A stretch of DNA of 64,000 nucleotides, taken from positions 21,820,501 to 21,884,500 of the forward strand of contig OZ059896.1 in NCBI GenBank assembly GCA_964057225.1, given 5' to 3'. The notes under the pieces were generated by a model that was not told the origin of the DNA, made no database searches, and worked only from the letters and a program-made list of their open reading frames with translations. Shown here in pieces: positions 24,567 through 38,250 of the stretch (its first letter is position 1; each line of letters begins with the position of its first letter). The translations under genes and the position numbers were made by a program. Origin of the DNA: Auanema rhodensis. Taxonomy: Eukaryota > Nematoda > Chromadorea > Rhabditida > Rhabditidae.

Positions 24567-27373
24567 AAATGCACCGAGATATCAACTGATATAAGTTCAC
24601 ACTTATATCCTCGATTTTCACCCTGAAGAATTAATTTTTTCGTTGAATAACATTGTCCATCGTCTTTGCCTTGAAAAAAGAAATCTAAAAACATCTACTT
24701 TTCGCTAAATTATTTTGAAATTTTTCGAAAAAATTTTTGTCAAAATGTTTTTGGAAGCAATGTTGAGTGTACATGAAAACTCAACATACACTAATGCATC
24801 ATTTTTCAAACGATCATAACTAATTTTTGTATCAAGCGTTTCTCAATGTAGTATAGTGCATTCGATGCGGATTTTTGAGCTGCGTCGATCTGTGTTATCA
24901 GATTTGCGCTAGCTTAAAAACGCACCGAGATATCAACTGATATAAGTTCACACTTATATGCTCGATTTTCACATTGAAGAACTAATTTTTTCGTTGAATA
25001 ACATTGTCCATCGTCTCTGCCTTGAAAAAAGAAATCTAAAAACATCTACTTTTTGCTAAATTATTTTGGAATTTTTCGAAAAAATTTTTGTCAAAATGTT
25101 TTTGGAAGCAATGTTGAGTGTACATGAAAACTCAACATACACTAATGCATCATTTTTCAAACGATCATAACTAATTTTTGTATTAAACGTTTCTCAATGT
25201 AGTATAGTGCATTCGATGCGGATTTCTAAGCTGCGTCGATCTGTGTTATCAGATTTGCGCTAGCTTAAAAATGCACCGAGATATCAACTGATATAAGTTC
25301 ACACTTATATCCTCGATTTTCACCCTGAAGAATTAATTTTTTCGTTGAATAACATTGTCCATCGTCTTTGCCTTGAAAAAAGAAATCTAAAAACATCTAC
25401 TTTTCGCTAAATTATTTTGAAATTTTTCGAAAAAATTTTTGTCAAAATGTTTTTGGAAGCAATGTTGAGTGTACATGGAAACTCAACATACACTAATGCA
25501 TCATTTTTCAAACGATCATAACTAATTTTTGTATTAAGCGTTTCTCAATGTGATATAGTGCATTCGATGCGGATTTTTAAGCTGCGTCGATCTGTGTTAT
25601 CAGATTTGCGCTAGCTTAAAAATGCACCAAGATATCAACTGATATAAGTGCACACTTATATCCGCGATTTTCACCCTGAAGAATTAATTTTCCGTTGAAT
25701 AACATTGTCCATCGTCTTTGCCTTGAAAGAAGGAATCTAAAAACATCCACTTTTTGCTAAATTATTTCGAAATTTTTCGAAAAAATTTTTGTCAAAATGT
25801 TTTTGGAAGCAATGTTGAGTGTACATGGAAACTCAACATACACTAATGCATCATTTTTCAAACGATCATAACTAATTTTTGTATTAAGCGTTTCTCAATG
25901 TAGTATAGTGCATTCGATGCGGATTTTTAAGCTGCGTCGATCTGTGTTATCAGATTTGCGCTAGCTTAAAAATGCACCAAGATATCAACTGATATAAGTG
26001 AACACTTATATCCTCGATTTTCACCCTGAAGAATTAATTTTTTCGTTGAATAACATTGTCCATCGTCTTTGCCTTGAAAAAAGAAATCTAAAAACATCTA
26101 CTTTTTGCTAAATTATTTTGAAATTTTTCGAAAAAATTTTTGTCAAAATGTTTTTGGAAGCAATGTTGAGTGTACATGGAAACTCAACATACACTAAGGC
26201 ATCATTTTTCAAACGATCATAACTAATTTTTGTATTAAGCGTTTCTCAATGTAGTATAGTGCATTCGATGCGGATTTTTGAGCTGCGTCGATCTGTGTTA
26301 TCAGATTTGCGCTAGCTTAAAAATGCACCGAGATATCAACTGATATAAGTTCACACTTATATCCTCGATTATCACCCTGAAGAATTAATTTTTTCGTTGA
26401 ATAACATTGTCCATCGTCTTTGCCTTGAAAAAAGGAATCTAAAAACATCTACTTTTTGCTAAATTATTTTGAAATTTTTCGAAAAAATTTTTGTCAAAAT
26501 GTTGTTGGAAGCAATGTTGAGTGTACATGGAAACTCAACATACACTAATGCATCATTTTTCAAACGATCATAACTAATTTTTGTATTAAGCGTTTCTCAA
26601 TGTAGTAAAGTGCATTCGATGCGGATTTTTAAGCTGCGTCGATCTGTGTTATCAGATTTGCGCTAGCTTAAAAATGCACCGAGATATCAACTGATATAAG
26701 TTCACACTTATATCCTCGATTTTCACCCTGAAGAATTAATTTTTTCGTTGAATAACATTGTCCATCGTCTTTGCTTTGAAAAAAGGAATCTAAAAACATC
26801 TACTTTTCGCTAAATTATTTTGAAATTTTTCGAAAAAATTTTTGTCAAAATGTTTTTGGAAGCAATGTTGAGTGTACATGGAAACTCAACATACACTAAT
26901 GCATCATTTTTCAAACGATCATAACTAATTTTTGTATTAAGCGTTTCTCAATGTGATATAGTGCATTCGATGCGGATTTTTAAGCTGCGTCGATCTGTGT
27001 TATCAGATTTGCGCTAGCTTAAAAATGCACCGAGATATCAACTGATATAAGTTCACACTTATATCCTCGATTTTCACATTGAAGAACTAATTTTTTCGTT
27101 GAATAACATTGTCCATCGTCTCTGCCTTGAAAAAAGAAATCTAAAAACATCTACTTTTTGCTAAATTATTCTGGAATTTTTCGAAAAAATTTTTGTCAAA
27201 ATGTTTTTGGAAGCAATGTTGAGTGTACATGAAAACTCAACATACACTAATGCATCATTTTTCAAACGATCATAACTAATTTTTGTATTAAGCGTTTCTC
27301 AATGTAGTATAGTGCATTCGATGCGGATTTTTAAGCTGCGTCGATCTGTGTTATCAGATTTGCGCTAGCTTAA
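24567..27373 (+). repeat. 8-monomer HOR, copy 2 (monomers 71-78)
   Basis: The order is c/f hybrid, b, c, g, d, h, a, b, total 2807 bp. The first monomer begins as c and ends with +210 A, +267 C, +311 G and a following AAACGC. The b at 24918 has TATGCTCG; g at 25620 reads TCCGCG near +43 and GAAAGAAGG near +107; h at 26321 reads GATTATCAC near +48. The last b (27023) has lost two class b bases (+270 and +309 read as class a). The GAAAGAAGG and GATTATCAC marks are shared only with copy 3. Confidence 0.9.
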
Positions 27374-30180
27374 AAATGCACCGAGATATCAACTGATATA
27401 AGTTCACACTTATATCCTCGATTTTCACCCTGAAGAACTAATTTTTTCGTTGAATAACATTGTCCATCGTCTTTGCCTTGAAAAAAGAAATCTAAAAACA
27501 TCTACTTTTCGCTAAATTATTTTGAAATTTTTCGAAAAAATTTTTGTCAAAATGTTTTTGGAAGCAATGTTGAGTGTACATGAAAACTCAACATACACTA
27601 ATGCATCATTTTTCAAACGATCATAACTAATTTTTGTATCAAGCGTTTCTCAATGTAGTATAGTGCATTCGATGCGGATTTTTGAGCTGCGTCGATCTGT
27701 GTTATCAGATTTGCGCTAGCTTAAAAACGCACCGAGATATCAACTGATATAAGTTCACACTTATATGCTCGATTTTCACATTGAAGAACTAATTTTTTCG
27801 TTGAATAACATTGTCCATCGTCTCTGCCTTGAAAAAAGAAATCTAAAAACATCTACTTTTTGCTAAATTATTTTGGAATTTTTCGAAAAAATTTTTGTCA
27901 AAATGTTTTTGGAAGCAATGTTGAGTGTACATGAAAACTCAACATACACTAATGCATCATTTTTCAAACGATCATAACTAATTTTTGTATTAAACGTTTC
28001 TCAATGTAGTATAGTGCATTCGATGCGGATTTCTAAGCTGCGTCGATCTGTGTTATCAGATTTGCGCTAGCTTAAAAATGCACCGAGATATCAACTGATA
28101 TAAGTTCACACTTATATCCTCGATTTTCACCCTGAAGAATTAATTTTTTCGTTGAATAACATTGTCCATCGTCTTTGCCTTGAAAAAAGAAATCTAAAAA
28201 CATCTACTTTTCGCTAAATTATTTTGAAATTTTTCGAAAAAATTTTTGTCAAAATGTTTTTGGAAGCAATGTTGAGTGTACATGGAAACTCAACATACAC
28301 TAATGCATCATTTTTCAAACGATCATAACTAATTTTTGTATTAAGCGTTTCTCAATGTGATATAGTGCATTCGATGCGGATTTTTAAGCTGCGTCGATCT
28401 GTGTTATCAGATTTGCGCTAGCTTAAAAATGCACCAAGATATCAACTGATATAAGTGCACACTTATATCCTCGATTTTCACCCTGAAGAATTAATTTTCC
28501 GTTGAATAACATTGTCCATCGTCTTTGCCTTGAAAGAAGGAATCTAAAAACATCCACTTTTTGCTAAATTATTTCGAAATTTTTCGAAAAAATTTTTGTC
28601 AAAATGTTTTTGGAAGCAATGTTGAGTGTACATGGAAACTCAACATACACTAATGCATCATTTTTCAAACGATCATAACTAATTTTTGTATTAAGCGTTT
28701 CTCAATGTAGTATAGTGCATTCGATGCGGATTTTTAAGCTGCGTCGATCTGTGTTATCAGATTTGCGCTAGCTTAAAAATGCACCAAGATATCAACTGAT
28801 ATAAGTGAACACTTATATCCTCGATTTTCACCCTGAAGAATTAATTTTTTCGTTGAATAACATTGTCCATCGTCTTTGCCTTGAAAAAAGAAATCTAAAA
28901 ACATCTACTTTTTGCTAAATTATTTTGAAATTTTTCGAAAAAATTTTTGTCAAAATGTTTTTGGAAGCAATGTTGAGTGTACATGGAAACTCAACATACA
29001 CTAAGGCATCATTTTTCAAACGATCATAACTAATTTTTGTATTAAGCGTTTCTCAATGTAGTATAGTGCATTCGATGCGGATTTTTGAGCTGCGTCGATC
29101 TGTGTTATCAGATTTGCGCTAGCTTAAAAATGCACCGAGATATCAACTGATATAAGTTCACACTTATATCCTCGATTATCACCCTGAAGAATTAATTTTT
29201 TCGTTGAATAACATTGTCCATCGTCTTTGCCTTGAAAAAAGGAATCTAAAAACATCTACTTTTTGCTAAATTATTTTGAAATTTTTCGAAAAAATTTTTG
29301 TCAAAATGTTGTTGGAAGCAATGTTGAGTGTACATGGAAACTCAACATACACTAATGCATCATTTTTCAAACGATCATAACTAATTTTTGTATTAAGCGT
29401 TTCTCAATGTAGTAAAGTGCATTCGATGCGGATTTTTAAGCTGCGTCGATCTGTGTTATCAGATTTGCGCTAGCTTAAAAATGCACCGAGATATCAACTG
29501 ATATAAGTTCACACTTATATCCTCGATTTTCACCCTGAAGAATTAATTTTTTCGTTGAATAACATTGTCCATCGTCTTTGCCTTGAAAAAAGGAATCTAA
29601 AAACATCTACTTTTCGCTAAATTATTTTGAAATTTTTCGAAAAAATTTTTGTCAAAATGTTTTTGGAAGCAATGTTGAGTGTACATGGAAACTCAACATA
29701 CACTAATGCATCATTTTTCAAACGATCATAACTAATTTTTGTATTAAGCGTTTCTCAATGTGATATAGTGCATTCGATGCGGATTTTTAAGCTGCGTCGA
29801 TCTGTGTTATCAGATTTGCGCTAGCTTAAAAATGCACCGAGATATCAACTGATATAAGTTCACACTTATATCCTCGATTTTCACATTGAAGAACTAATTT
29901 TTTCGTTGAATAACATTGTCCATCGTCTCTGCCTTGAAAAAAGAAATCTAAAAACATCTACTTTTTGCTAAATTATTCTGGAATTTTTCGAAAAAATTTT
30001 TGTCAAAATGTTTTTGGAAGCAATGTTGAGTGTACATGAAAACTCAACATACACTAATGCATCATTTTTCAAACGATCATAACTAATTTTTGTATTAAAC
30101 GTTTCTCAATGTAGTATAGTGCATTCGATGCGGATTTCTAAGCTGCGTCGATCTGTGTTATCAGATTTGCGCTAGCTTAA
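27374..30180 (+). repeat. 8-monomer HOR, copy 3 (monomers 79-86)
   Basis: This repeats copy 2 at an offset of 2807 bp, including the c/f hybrid, TATGCTCG in b (27725), GAAAGAAGG in g (28427) and GATTATCAC in h (29128). Differences by eye are few: AACTAA near +64 in the first monomer, TCCTCG instead of TCCGCG in g, GCCTTG instead of GCTTTG in a (29479), and a fully class b last monomer. Copies 2 and 3 are therefore the closest pair in this series. Confidence 0.9.
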
Positions 30181-32987
30181 AAATGCACCGAGATATCAAC
30201 TGATATAAGTTCACACTTATATCCTCGATTTTCACCCTGAAGAATTAATTTTTTCGTTGAATAACATTGTCCATCGTCTTTGCCTTGAAAAAAGGAATCT
30301 AAAAACATCTACTTTTCGCTAAATTATTTTGAAATTTTTCGAAAAAATTTTTGTCAAAATGTTTTTGGAAGCAATGTTGAGTGTACATGGAAACTCAACA
30401 TACACTAATGCATCATTTTTCAAACGATCATAACTAATTTTTGTATTAAGCGTTTCTCAATGTGATATAGTGCATTCGATGCGGATTTTTAAGCTGCGTC
30501 GATCTGTGTTATCAGATTTGCGCTAGCTTAAAAATGCACCGAGATATCAACTGATATAAGTTCACACTTATATCCTCGATTTTCACATTGAAGAACTAAT
30601 TTTTTCGTTGAATAACATTGTCCATCGTCTCTGCCTTGAAAAAAGAAATCTAAAAACATCTACTTTTTGCTAAATTATTCTGGAATTTTTCGAAAAAATT
30701 TTTGTCAAAATGTTTTTGGAAGCAATGTTGAGTGTACATGAAAACTCAACATACACTAATGCATCATTTTTCAAACGATCATAACTAATTTTTGTATTAA
30801 ACGTTTCTCAATGTAGTATAGTGCATTCGATGCGGATTTCTAAGCTGCGTCGATCTGTGTTATCAGATTTGCGCTAGCTTAAAAATGCACCGAGATATCA
30901 ACTGATATAAGTTCACACTTATATCCTCGATTTTCACCCTGAAGAATTAATTTTTTCGTTGAATAACATTGTCCATCGTCTTTGCCTTGAAAAAAGAAAT
31001 CTAAAAACATCTACTTTTCGCTAAATTATTTTGAAATTTTTCGAAAAAATTTTTGTCAAAATGTTTTTGGAAGCAATGTTGAGTGTACATGGAAACTCAA
31101 CATACACTAATGCATCATTTTTCAAACGATCATAACTAATTTTTGTATTAAGCGTTTCTCAATGTTATATAGTGCATTCGATGCGGATTTTTAAGCTGCG
31201 TCGATCTGTGTTATCAGATTTGCGCTAGCTTAAAAATGCACCAAGATATCAACTGATATAAGTGCACACTTATATCCTCGATTTTCACCCTGAAGAATTA
31301 ATTTTCCGTTGAATAACATTGTCCATCGTCTTTGCCTTGAAAAAAGGAATCTAAAAACATCCACTTTTTGCTAAATTATTTCGAAATTTTTCGAAAAAAT
31401 TTTTGTCAAAATGTTTTTGGAAGCAATGTTGAGTGTACATGGAAACTCAACATACACTAATGCATCATTTTTCAAACGATCATAACTAATTTTTGTATTA
31501 AGCGTTTCTCAATGTAGTATAGTGCATTCGATGCGGATTTTTAAGCTGCGTCGATCTGTGTTATCAGATTTGCGCTAGCTTAAAAATGCACCAAGATATC
31601 AACTGATATAAGTGAACACTTATATCCTCGATTTTCACCCTGAAGAATTAATTTTTTCGTTGAATAACATTGTCCATCGTCTTTGCCTTGAAAAAAGAAA
31701 TCTAAAAACATCTACTTTTTGCTAAATTATTTTGAAATTTTTCGAAAAAATTTTTGTCAAAATGTTTTTGGAAGCAATGTTGAGTGTACATGGAAACTCA
31801 ACATACACTAAGGCATCATTTTTCAAACGATCATAACTAATTTTTGTATTAAGCGTTTCTCAATGTAGTATAGTGCATTCGATGCGGATTTTTGAGCTGC
31901 GTCGATCTGTGTTATCAGATTTGCGCTAGCTTAAAAATGCACCGAGATATCAACTGATATAAGTTCACACTTATATCCTCGATTTTCACCCTGAAGAATT
32001 AATTTTTTCGTTGAATAACATTGTCCATCGTCTTTGCCTTGAAAAAAGGAATCTAAAAACATCTACTTTTTGCTAAATTATTTTGAAATTTTTCGAAAAA
32101 ATTTTTGTCAAAATGTTGTTGGAAGCAATGTTGAGTGTACATGGAAACTCAACATACACTAATGCATCATTTTTCAAACGATCATAACTAATTTTTGTAT
32201 TAAGCGTTTCTCAATGTAGTAAAGTGCATTCGATGCGGATTTTTAAGCTGCGTCGATCTGTGTTATCGGATTTGCGCTAGCTTAAAAATGCACCGAGATA
32301 TCAACTGATATAAGTTCACACTTATATCCTCGATTTTCACCCTGAAGAATTAATTTTTTCGTTGAATAACATTGTCCATCGTCTTTGCCTTGAAAAAAGG
32401 AATCTAAAAACATCTACTTTTTGCTAAATTATTTTGAAATTTTTCGAAAAAATTTTTGTCAAAATGTTTTTGGAAGCAATGTTGAGTGTACATGGAAACT
32501 CAACATACACTAATGCATCATTTTTCAAACGATCATAACTAATTTTTGTATTAAGCGTTTCTCAATGTGATATAGTGCATTCGATGCGGATTTTTAAGCT
32601 GCGTCGATCTGTGTTATCAGATTTGCGCTAGCTTAAAAATGCACCGAGATATCAACTGATATAAGTTCACACTTATATCCTCGATTTTCACATTGAAGAA
32701 CTAATTTTTTCGTTGAATAACATTGTCCATCGTCTCTGCCTTGAAAAAAGAAATCTAAAAACATCTACTTTTTGCTAAATTATTCTGGAATTTTTCGAAA
32801 AAATTTTTGTCAAAATGTTTTTGGAAGCAATGTTGAGTGTACATGAAAACTCAACATACACTAATGCATCATTTTTCAAACGATCATAACTAATTTTTGT
32901 ATTAAACGTTTCTCAATGTAGTATAGTGCATTCGATGCGGATTTCTAAGCTGCGTCGATCTGTGTTATCAGATTTGCGCTAGCTTAA
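30181..32987 (+). repeat. 8-monomer HOR, copy 4 (monomers 87-94)
   Basis: The order is a, b, c, g, d, h, a, b. The last six positions match the series, but the first two are an ordinary a (with +137 C) and an ordinary b without TATGCTCG. The c copy (30883) has a private GTTATAT near +283, and h (31935) has a private CGGA for CAGA near +333. It lacks the GAAAGAAGG and GATTATCAC marks, so those arose in, or were restricted to, copies 2 and 3. Confidence 0.8.
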
Positions 32988-34742
32988 AAATGCACCGAGA
33001 TATCAACTGATATAAGTTCACACTTATATCCTCGATTTTCACCCTGAAGAATTAATTTTTTCGTTGAATAACATTGTCCATCGTCTTTGCCTTGAAAAAA
33101 GAAATCTAAAAACATCTACTTTTCGCTAAATTATTTTGAAATTTTTCGAAAAAATTTTTGTCAAAATGTTTTTGGAAGCAATGTTGAGTGTACATGGAAA
33201 CTCAACATACACTAATGCATCATTTTTCAAACGATCATAACTAATTTTTGTATTAAGCGTTTCTCAATGTAGTAAAGTGCATTCGATGCGGATTTTTAAG
33301 CTGCGTCGATCTGTGTTATCAGATTTGCGCTAGCTTAAAAATGCACCGAGATATCAACTGATATAAGTTCACACTTATATCCTCGATTTTCACATTGAAG
33401 AACTAATTTTTTCGTTGAATAACATTGTCCATCGTCTCTGCCTTGAAAAAAGAAATCTAAAAACATCTACTTTTTGCTAAATTATTTTGGAATTTTTCGA
33501 AAAAATTTTTGTCAAAATGTTTTTGGAAGCAATGTTGAGTGTACATGGAAACTCAACATACACTAATGCATCATTTTTCAAACGATCATAACTAATTTTT
33601 GTATTAAACGTTTCTCAATGTAGTATAGTGCATTCGATGCGGATTTTTAAGCTGCGTCGATCTGTGTTATCAGATTTGCGCTAGCTTAAAAATGCACCGA
33701 GATATCAACTGATAAAAGTTCACACTTATATCCTCGATTTTCACATTGAAGAACTAATTTTTTCGTTGAATAACATTGTCCATCGTCTCTGCCTTGAAAA
33801 AAGAAATCTAAAAACATCTACTTTTTGCTAAATTATTCTGGAATTTTTCGAAAAAATTTTTGTCAAAATGTTTTTGGAAGCAATGTTGAGTGTACATGAA
33901 AACTCAACATACACTAATGCATCATTTTTCAAACGATCATAACTAATTTTTGTATTAAACGTTTCTCAATGTAGTATAGTGCATTCGATGCGGATTTCTA
34001 AGCTGCGTCGATCTGTGTTATCAGATTTGCGCTAGCTTAAAAATGCACCGAGATATCAACTGATATAAGTTCACACTTATATCCTCGATTTTCACCCTGA
34101 AGAATTAATTTTTTCGTTGAATAACATTGTCCATCGTCTTTGGCTTGAAAAAAGAAATCTAAAAACATCTACTTTTCGCTAAATTATTTTGAAATTTTTC
34201 GAAAAAATTTTTGTCAAAATGTTTTTGGAAGCAATGTTGAGTGTACATGGAAACTCAACATACACTAATGCATCATTTTTCAAACGATCATAACTAATTT
34301 TTGTATTAAGCGTTTCTCAATGTGATATAGTGCATTCGATGCGGATTTTTAAGCTGCGTCGATCTGTGTTATCAGATTTGCGCTAGCTTAAAAATGCACC
34401 AAGATATCAACTGATATAAGTGCACACTTATATCCTCGATTTTCACCCTGAAGAATTAATTTTTTCGTTGAATAACATTGTCCATCGTCTTTGCCTTGAA
34501 AAAAGAAATCTAAAAACATCTACTTTTTGCTAAATTATTTTGAAATTTTTCGAAAAAATTTTTGTCAAAATGTTTTTGGAAGCAATGTTGAGTGTACATG
34601 GAAACTCAACATACACTAAGGCATCATTTTTCAAACGATCATAACTAATTTTTGTATTAAGCGTTTCTCAATGTAGTATAGTGCATTCGATGCGGATTTT
34701 TGAGCTGCGTCGATCTGTGTTATCAGATTTGCGCTAGCTTAA
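32988..34742 (+). repeat. Transition block: monomers 95-99
   Basis: The order is c, b-like, b, c, d-like. Monomer 95 is a c copy carrying the +288 A typical of h (GTAGTAAAG). Monomer 96 (33339) is b on the left but has +210 G and +309 T. Monomer 97 (33690) has GATAAAAGT in the left arm of the dyad, one of the few arm mutations. Monomer 98 has TGGCTTG for TGCCTTG near +101. The mixture of features suggests an old boundary between HOR domains. Confidence 0.7.
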
Positions 34743-37700
34743 AAATGCACCGAGATATCAACTGATATAAGTTCACACTTATATCCTCGATTTTCACCCT
34801 GAAGAATTAATTTTTTCGTTGAATAACATTGTCCATCGTCTTTGCCTTGAAAAAAGAAATCTAAAAACATCTACTTTTTGCTAAATTATTTTGAAATTTT
34901 TCGAAAAAATTTTTGTCAAAATGTTTTTGGAAGCAATGTTGAGTGTACATGGAAACTCAACATACACTAATGCATCATTTTTCAAACGATCATAACTAAT
35001 TTTTGTATTAAGCGTTTCTCAATGTAATATAGTGCATTCGATGCGGATTTTTAAGCTGCGTCGATCTGTGTTATCAGATTTGCGCTAGCTTAAAAATGCA
35101 CCAAGATATCAACTGATATAAGTGCACACTTATATCCTCGATTTTCACCCTGAAGAATTAATTTTCCGTTGAATAACATTGTCCATCGTCTTTGCCTTGA
35201 AAAAAGGAATCTAAAAACATCCACTTTTTGCTAAATTATTTCGAAATTTTTCGAAAAAATTTTTGTCAAAATGTTTTTGGAAGCAATGTTGAGTGTACAT
35301 GGAAACTCAACATACACTAATGCATCATTTTTCAAACGATCATAACTAATTTTTGTATTAAGCGTTTCTCAATGTAGTATAGTGCATTCGATGCGGATTT
35401 TTAAGCTGCGTCGATCTGTGTTATCAGATTTGCGCTAGCTTAAAAATGCACCAAGATATCAACTGATATAAGTGCACACTTATATCCTCGATTTTTACCC
35501 TGAAGAATTAATTTTTTCGTTGAAAAACATTGTCCATCGTCTTTGCCTTGAAAAAAGGAATCTAAAAACATCCACTTTTTGATAAATTATTTTGAAATTT
35601 TTCGAAAAAATTTTTGTCAAAATGTTTTTGGAAGCAATGTTGAGTGTACATGGAAACTCAACATACACTAATGCATCATTTTTCAAACGATCATAACTAA
35701 TTTTTGTATTAAGCGTTTCTCAATGTAGTATAGTGCATTCGATGCGGATTTTTAAGCTGCGTCGATCTGTGTTATCAGATTTGCGCTAGCTTGAAAATGC
35801 ACCAAGATATCAACTGATATAAGTGCACACTTATATCCTCGATTTTCACCCTGAAGAATTAATTTTTTCGTTGAATAACATTGTCCATCGTCTTTGCCTT
35901 GAAAAAAGAAATTTAAAAACATCTACTTTTTGCTAAATTATTTTGAAATTTTTCGAAAAAATTTTTGTCAAAATGTTTTTGGAAGCAATGTTGAGTGTAC
36001 ATGGAAACTCAACATACACTAAGGCATCATTTTTCAAACGATCATAACTAATTCTTGTATTAAGCGTTTCTCAATGTAATATAGTGCATTCGATGCGGAT
36101 TTTTAAGCTGCGTCGATCTGTGTTATCAGATTTGCGCTAGCTTAAAAATGCACCAAGATATCAACTGATATAAGTGCACACTTATATCCTCGATTTTCAC
36201 CCTGAAGAATTAATTTTCCGTTGAATAACATTGTCCATCGTCTTTGCCTTGAAAAAAGGAATCTAAAAACATCCACTTTTTGCTAAATTATTTCGAAATT
36301 TTTCGAAAAAATTTTTGTCAAAATGTTTTTGGAAGCAATGTTGAGTGTACATGGAAACTCAACATACACTAATGCATCATTTTTCAAACGATCATAACTA
36401 ATTTTTGTATTAAGCGTTTCTCAATGTAGTATAGTGCATTCGATGCGGATTTTTAAGCTGCGTCGATCTGTGTTATCAGATTTGCGCTAGCTTAAAAATG
36501 CACCAAGATATCAACTGATATAAGTGCACACTTATATCCTCGATTTTTACCCTGAAGAATTAATTTTTTCGTTGAAAAACATTGTCCATCGTCTTTGCCT
36601 TGAAAAAAGGAATCTAAAAACATCCACTTTTTGATAAATTATTTTGAAATTTTTCGAAAAAATTTTTGTCAAAATGTTTTTGGAAGCAATGTTGAGTGTA
36701 CATGGAAACTCAACATACACTAATGCATCATTTTTCAAACGATCATAACTAATTTTTGTATTAAGCGTTTCTCAATGTAGTATAGTGCATTCGATGCGGA
36801 TTTTTAAGCTGCGTCGATCTGTGTTATCAGATTTGCGCTAGCTTGAAAATGCACCAAGATATCAACTGATATAAGTGCACACTTATATCCTCGATTTTCA
36901 CCCTGAAGAATTAATTTTTTCGTTGAATAACATTGTCCATTGTCTTTGCCTTGAAAAAAGAAATCTAAAAACATCTACTTTTTGCTAAATTATTTTGAAA
37001 TTTTTCGAAAAATTTTTTGTCAAAATGTTTTTGGAAGCAATGTTGAGTGTACATGAAAACTCAACATACACTAATGCATCATTTTTCAAACGATCATAAC
37101 TAATTTTTGTATTAAGCGTTTCTCAATGTAGTATAGTGCATTCGATGCGGATTTCTAAGCTGCGTCGATCTGTGTTATCAGATTTGCGCTAACTTAAAAA
37201 TGCACCGAGATATCAACTGATATAAGTTTACACTTATATCCTCGATTTTCACCCTGAAGAAATAATTTTTTCGTTGAATAACATTGTCCATCGTCTTTGC
37301 CTTGAACAAAGAAATCTAAAAACATCTACTTTTCGCTAAATTATTTTGAAATTTTTCGAAAAAATTTTTGTCAAAATGTTTTTGGAAGCAATGTTGAGTG
37401 TACATGGAAACTCAACATACACTAATGCATCATTTTTCAAACGATCATAACTAATTTTTGTATTAAACGTTTCTCAATGTAGTATAGTGCATTCGATGCG
37501 GATTTTTAAGCTGCGTCGATCTGTGTTATCAGATTTGCGCTAGCTTAAAAACGCACCGAGATATCAACTGATATAAGTTCACACTTATATCCTCGATTTT
37601 CACATTGAAGAACTAACTTTTTCGTTGAATAACATTGTCCATCGTCTCTGCCTTGAAAAAAGAAATCTAAAAACATCTACTTTTTGCTAAATTATTCTGG

Positions 37701-38250
37701 AATTTTTCGAAAAAATTTTTGTCAAAATGTTTTTGGAAGCAATGTTGAGTGTACATGAAAACTCAACATACACTAATGCATCATTTTTCAAACGATCATA
37801 ACTAATTTTTGTATTAAGCGTTTCTCAATGTAGTATAGTGCATTCGATGCGGATTTTTAAGCTGCGTCGATCTGTGTTATCAGATTTGCGCTAGCTTAAA
37901 AATGCACCAAGATATCAACTGATATAAGTGCACACTTATATCCTCGATTTTCACTCTGAAGAATTAATTTTTTCGTTGAATAACAATGTCCATCGTCTTT
38001 GCCTTGAAAAAAGGAATCTAAAAACATCTACTTTTTGCTAAATTATTTTGAATTTTTTCGAAAAAATTTTTGTCAAAATGTTTTTGGAAGCAATGTTGAG
38101 TGTACATGGAAACTCAACATACACTAATGCATCATTTTTCAAACGATCATAACTAATTTTTGTATTAAGCGTTTCTCAATGTGATATAGTGCATTCGATG
38201 CGGATTTTTAAGCTGCGTCGATCTGTGTTATCAGATTTGCGCTAGCTTAA
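34743..38250 (+). repeat. 10-monomer HOR, copy 1 (monomers 100-109)
   Basis: The unit starts with an a-like copy with GTAATAT near +283, then g, i, a d-like copy with AATTTAAA near +116 and ATTCTTG near +258, g, i, a CCATTGTC copy ending GCTAAC, a TTTACAC/AAATAAT copy, a b with AACTTTTTCG, and a class e-like copy with CACTCTG. Bases 35094-36145 and 36146-37197 are a g-i-x trimer repeated at 1052 bp. Class i, with +53 T, +82 A, +139 A and a GCTTGAAA tail, is confined to this domain. Most of these marks recur 3507 bases downstream. Confidence 0.88.

Noticed and set aside
35495-35686. 63-codon minus-strand open frame, also at 36547-36738 and 39002-39193
   Set aside because: It begins at TTG, lies wholly in a class i satellite monomer, exists only because one base change removed a stop, and is lost in the fourth class i copy (monomer 115) by a start-codon change. 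No domain or signal is recognisable.
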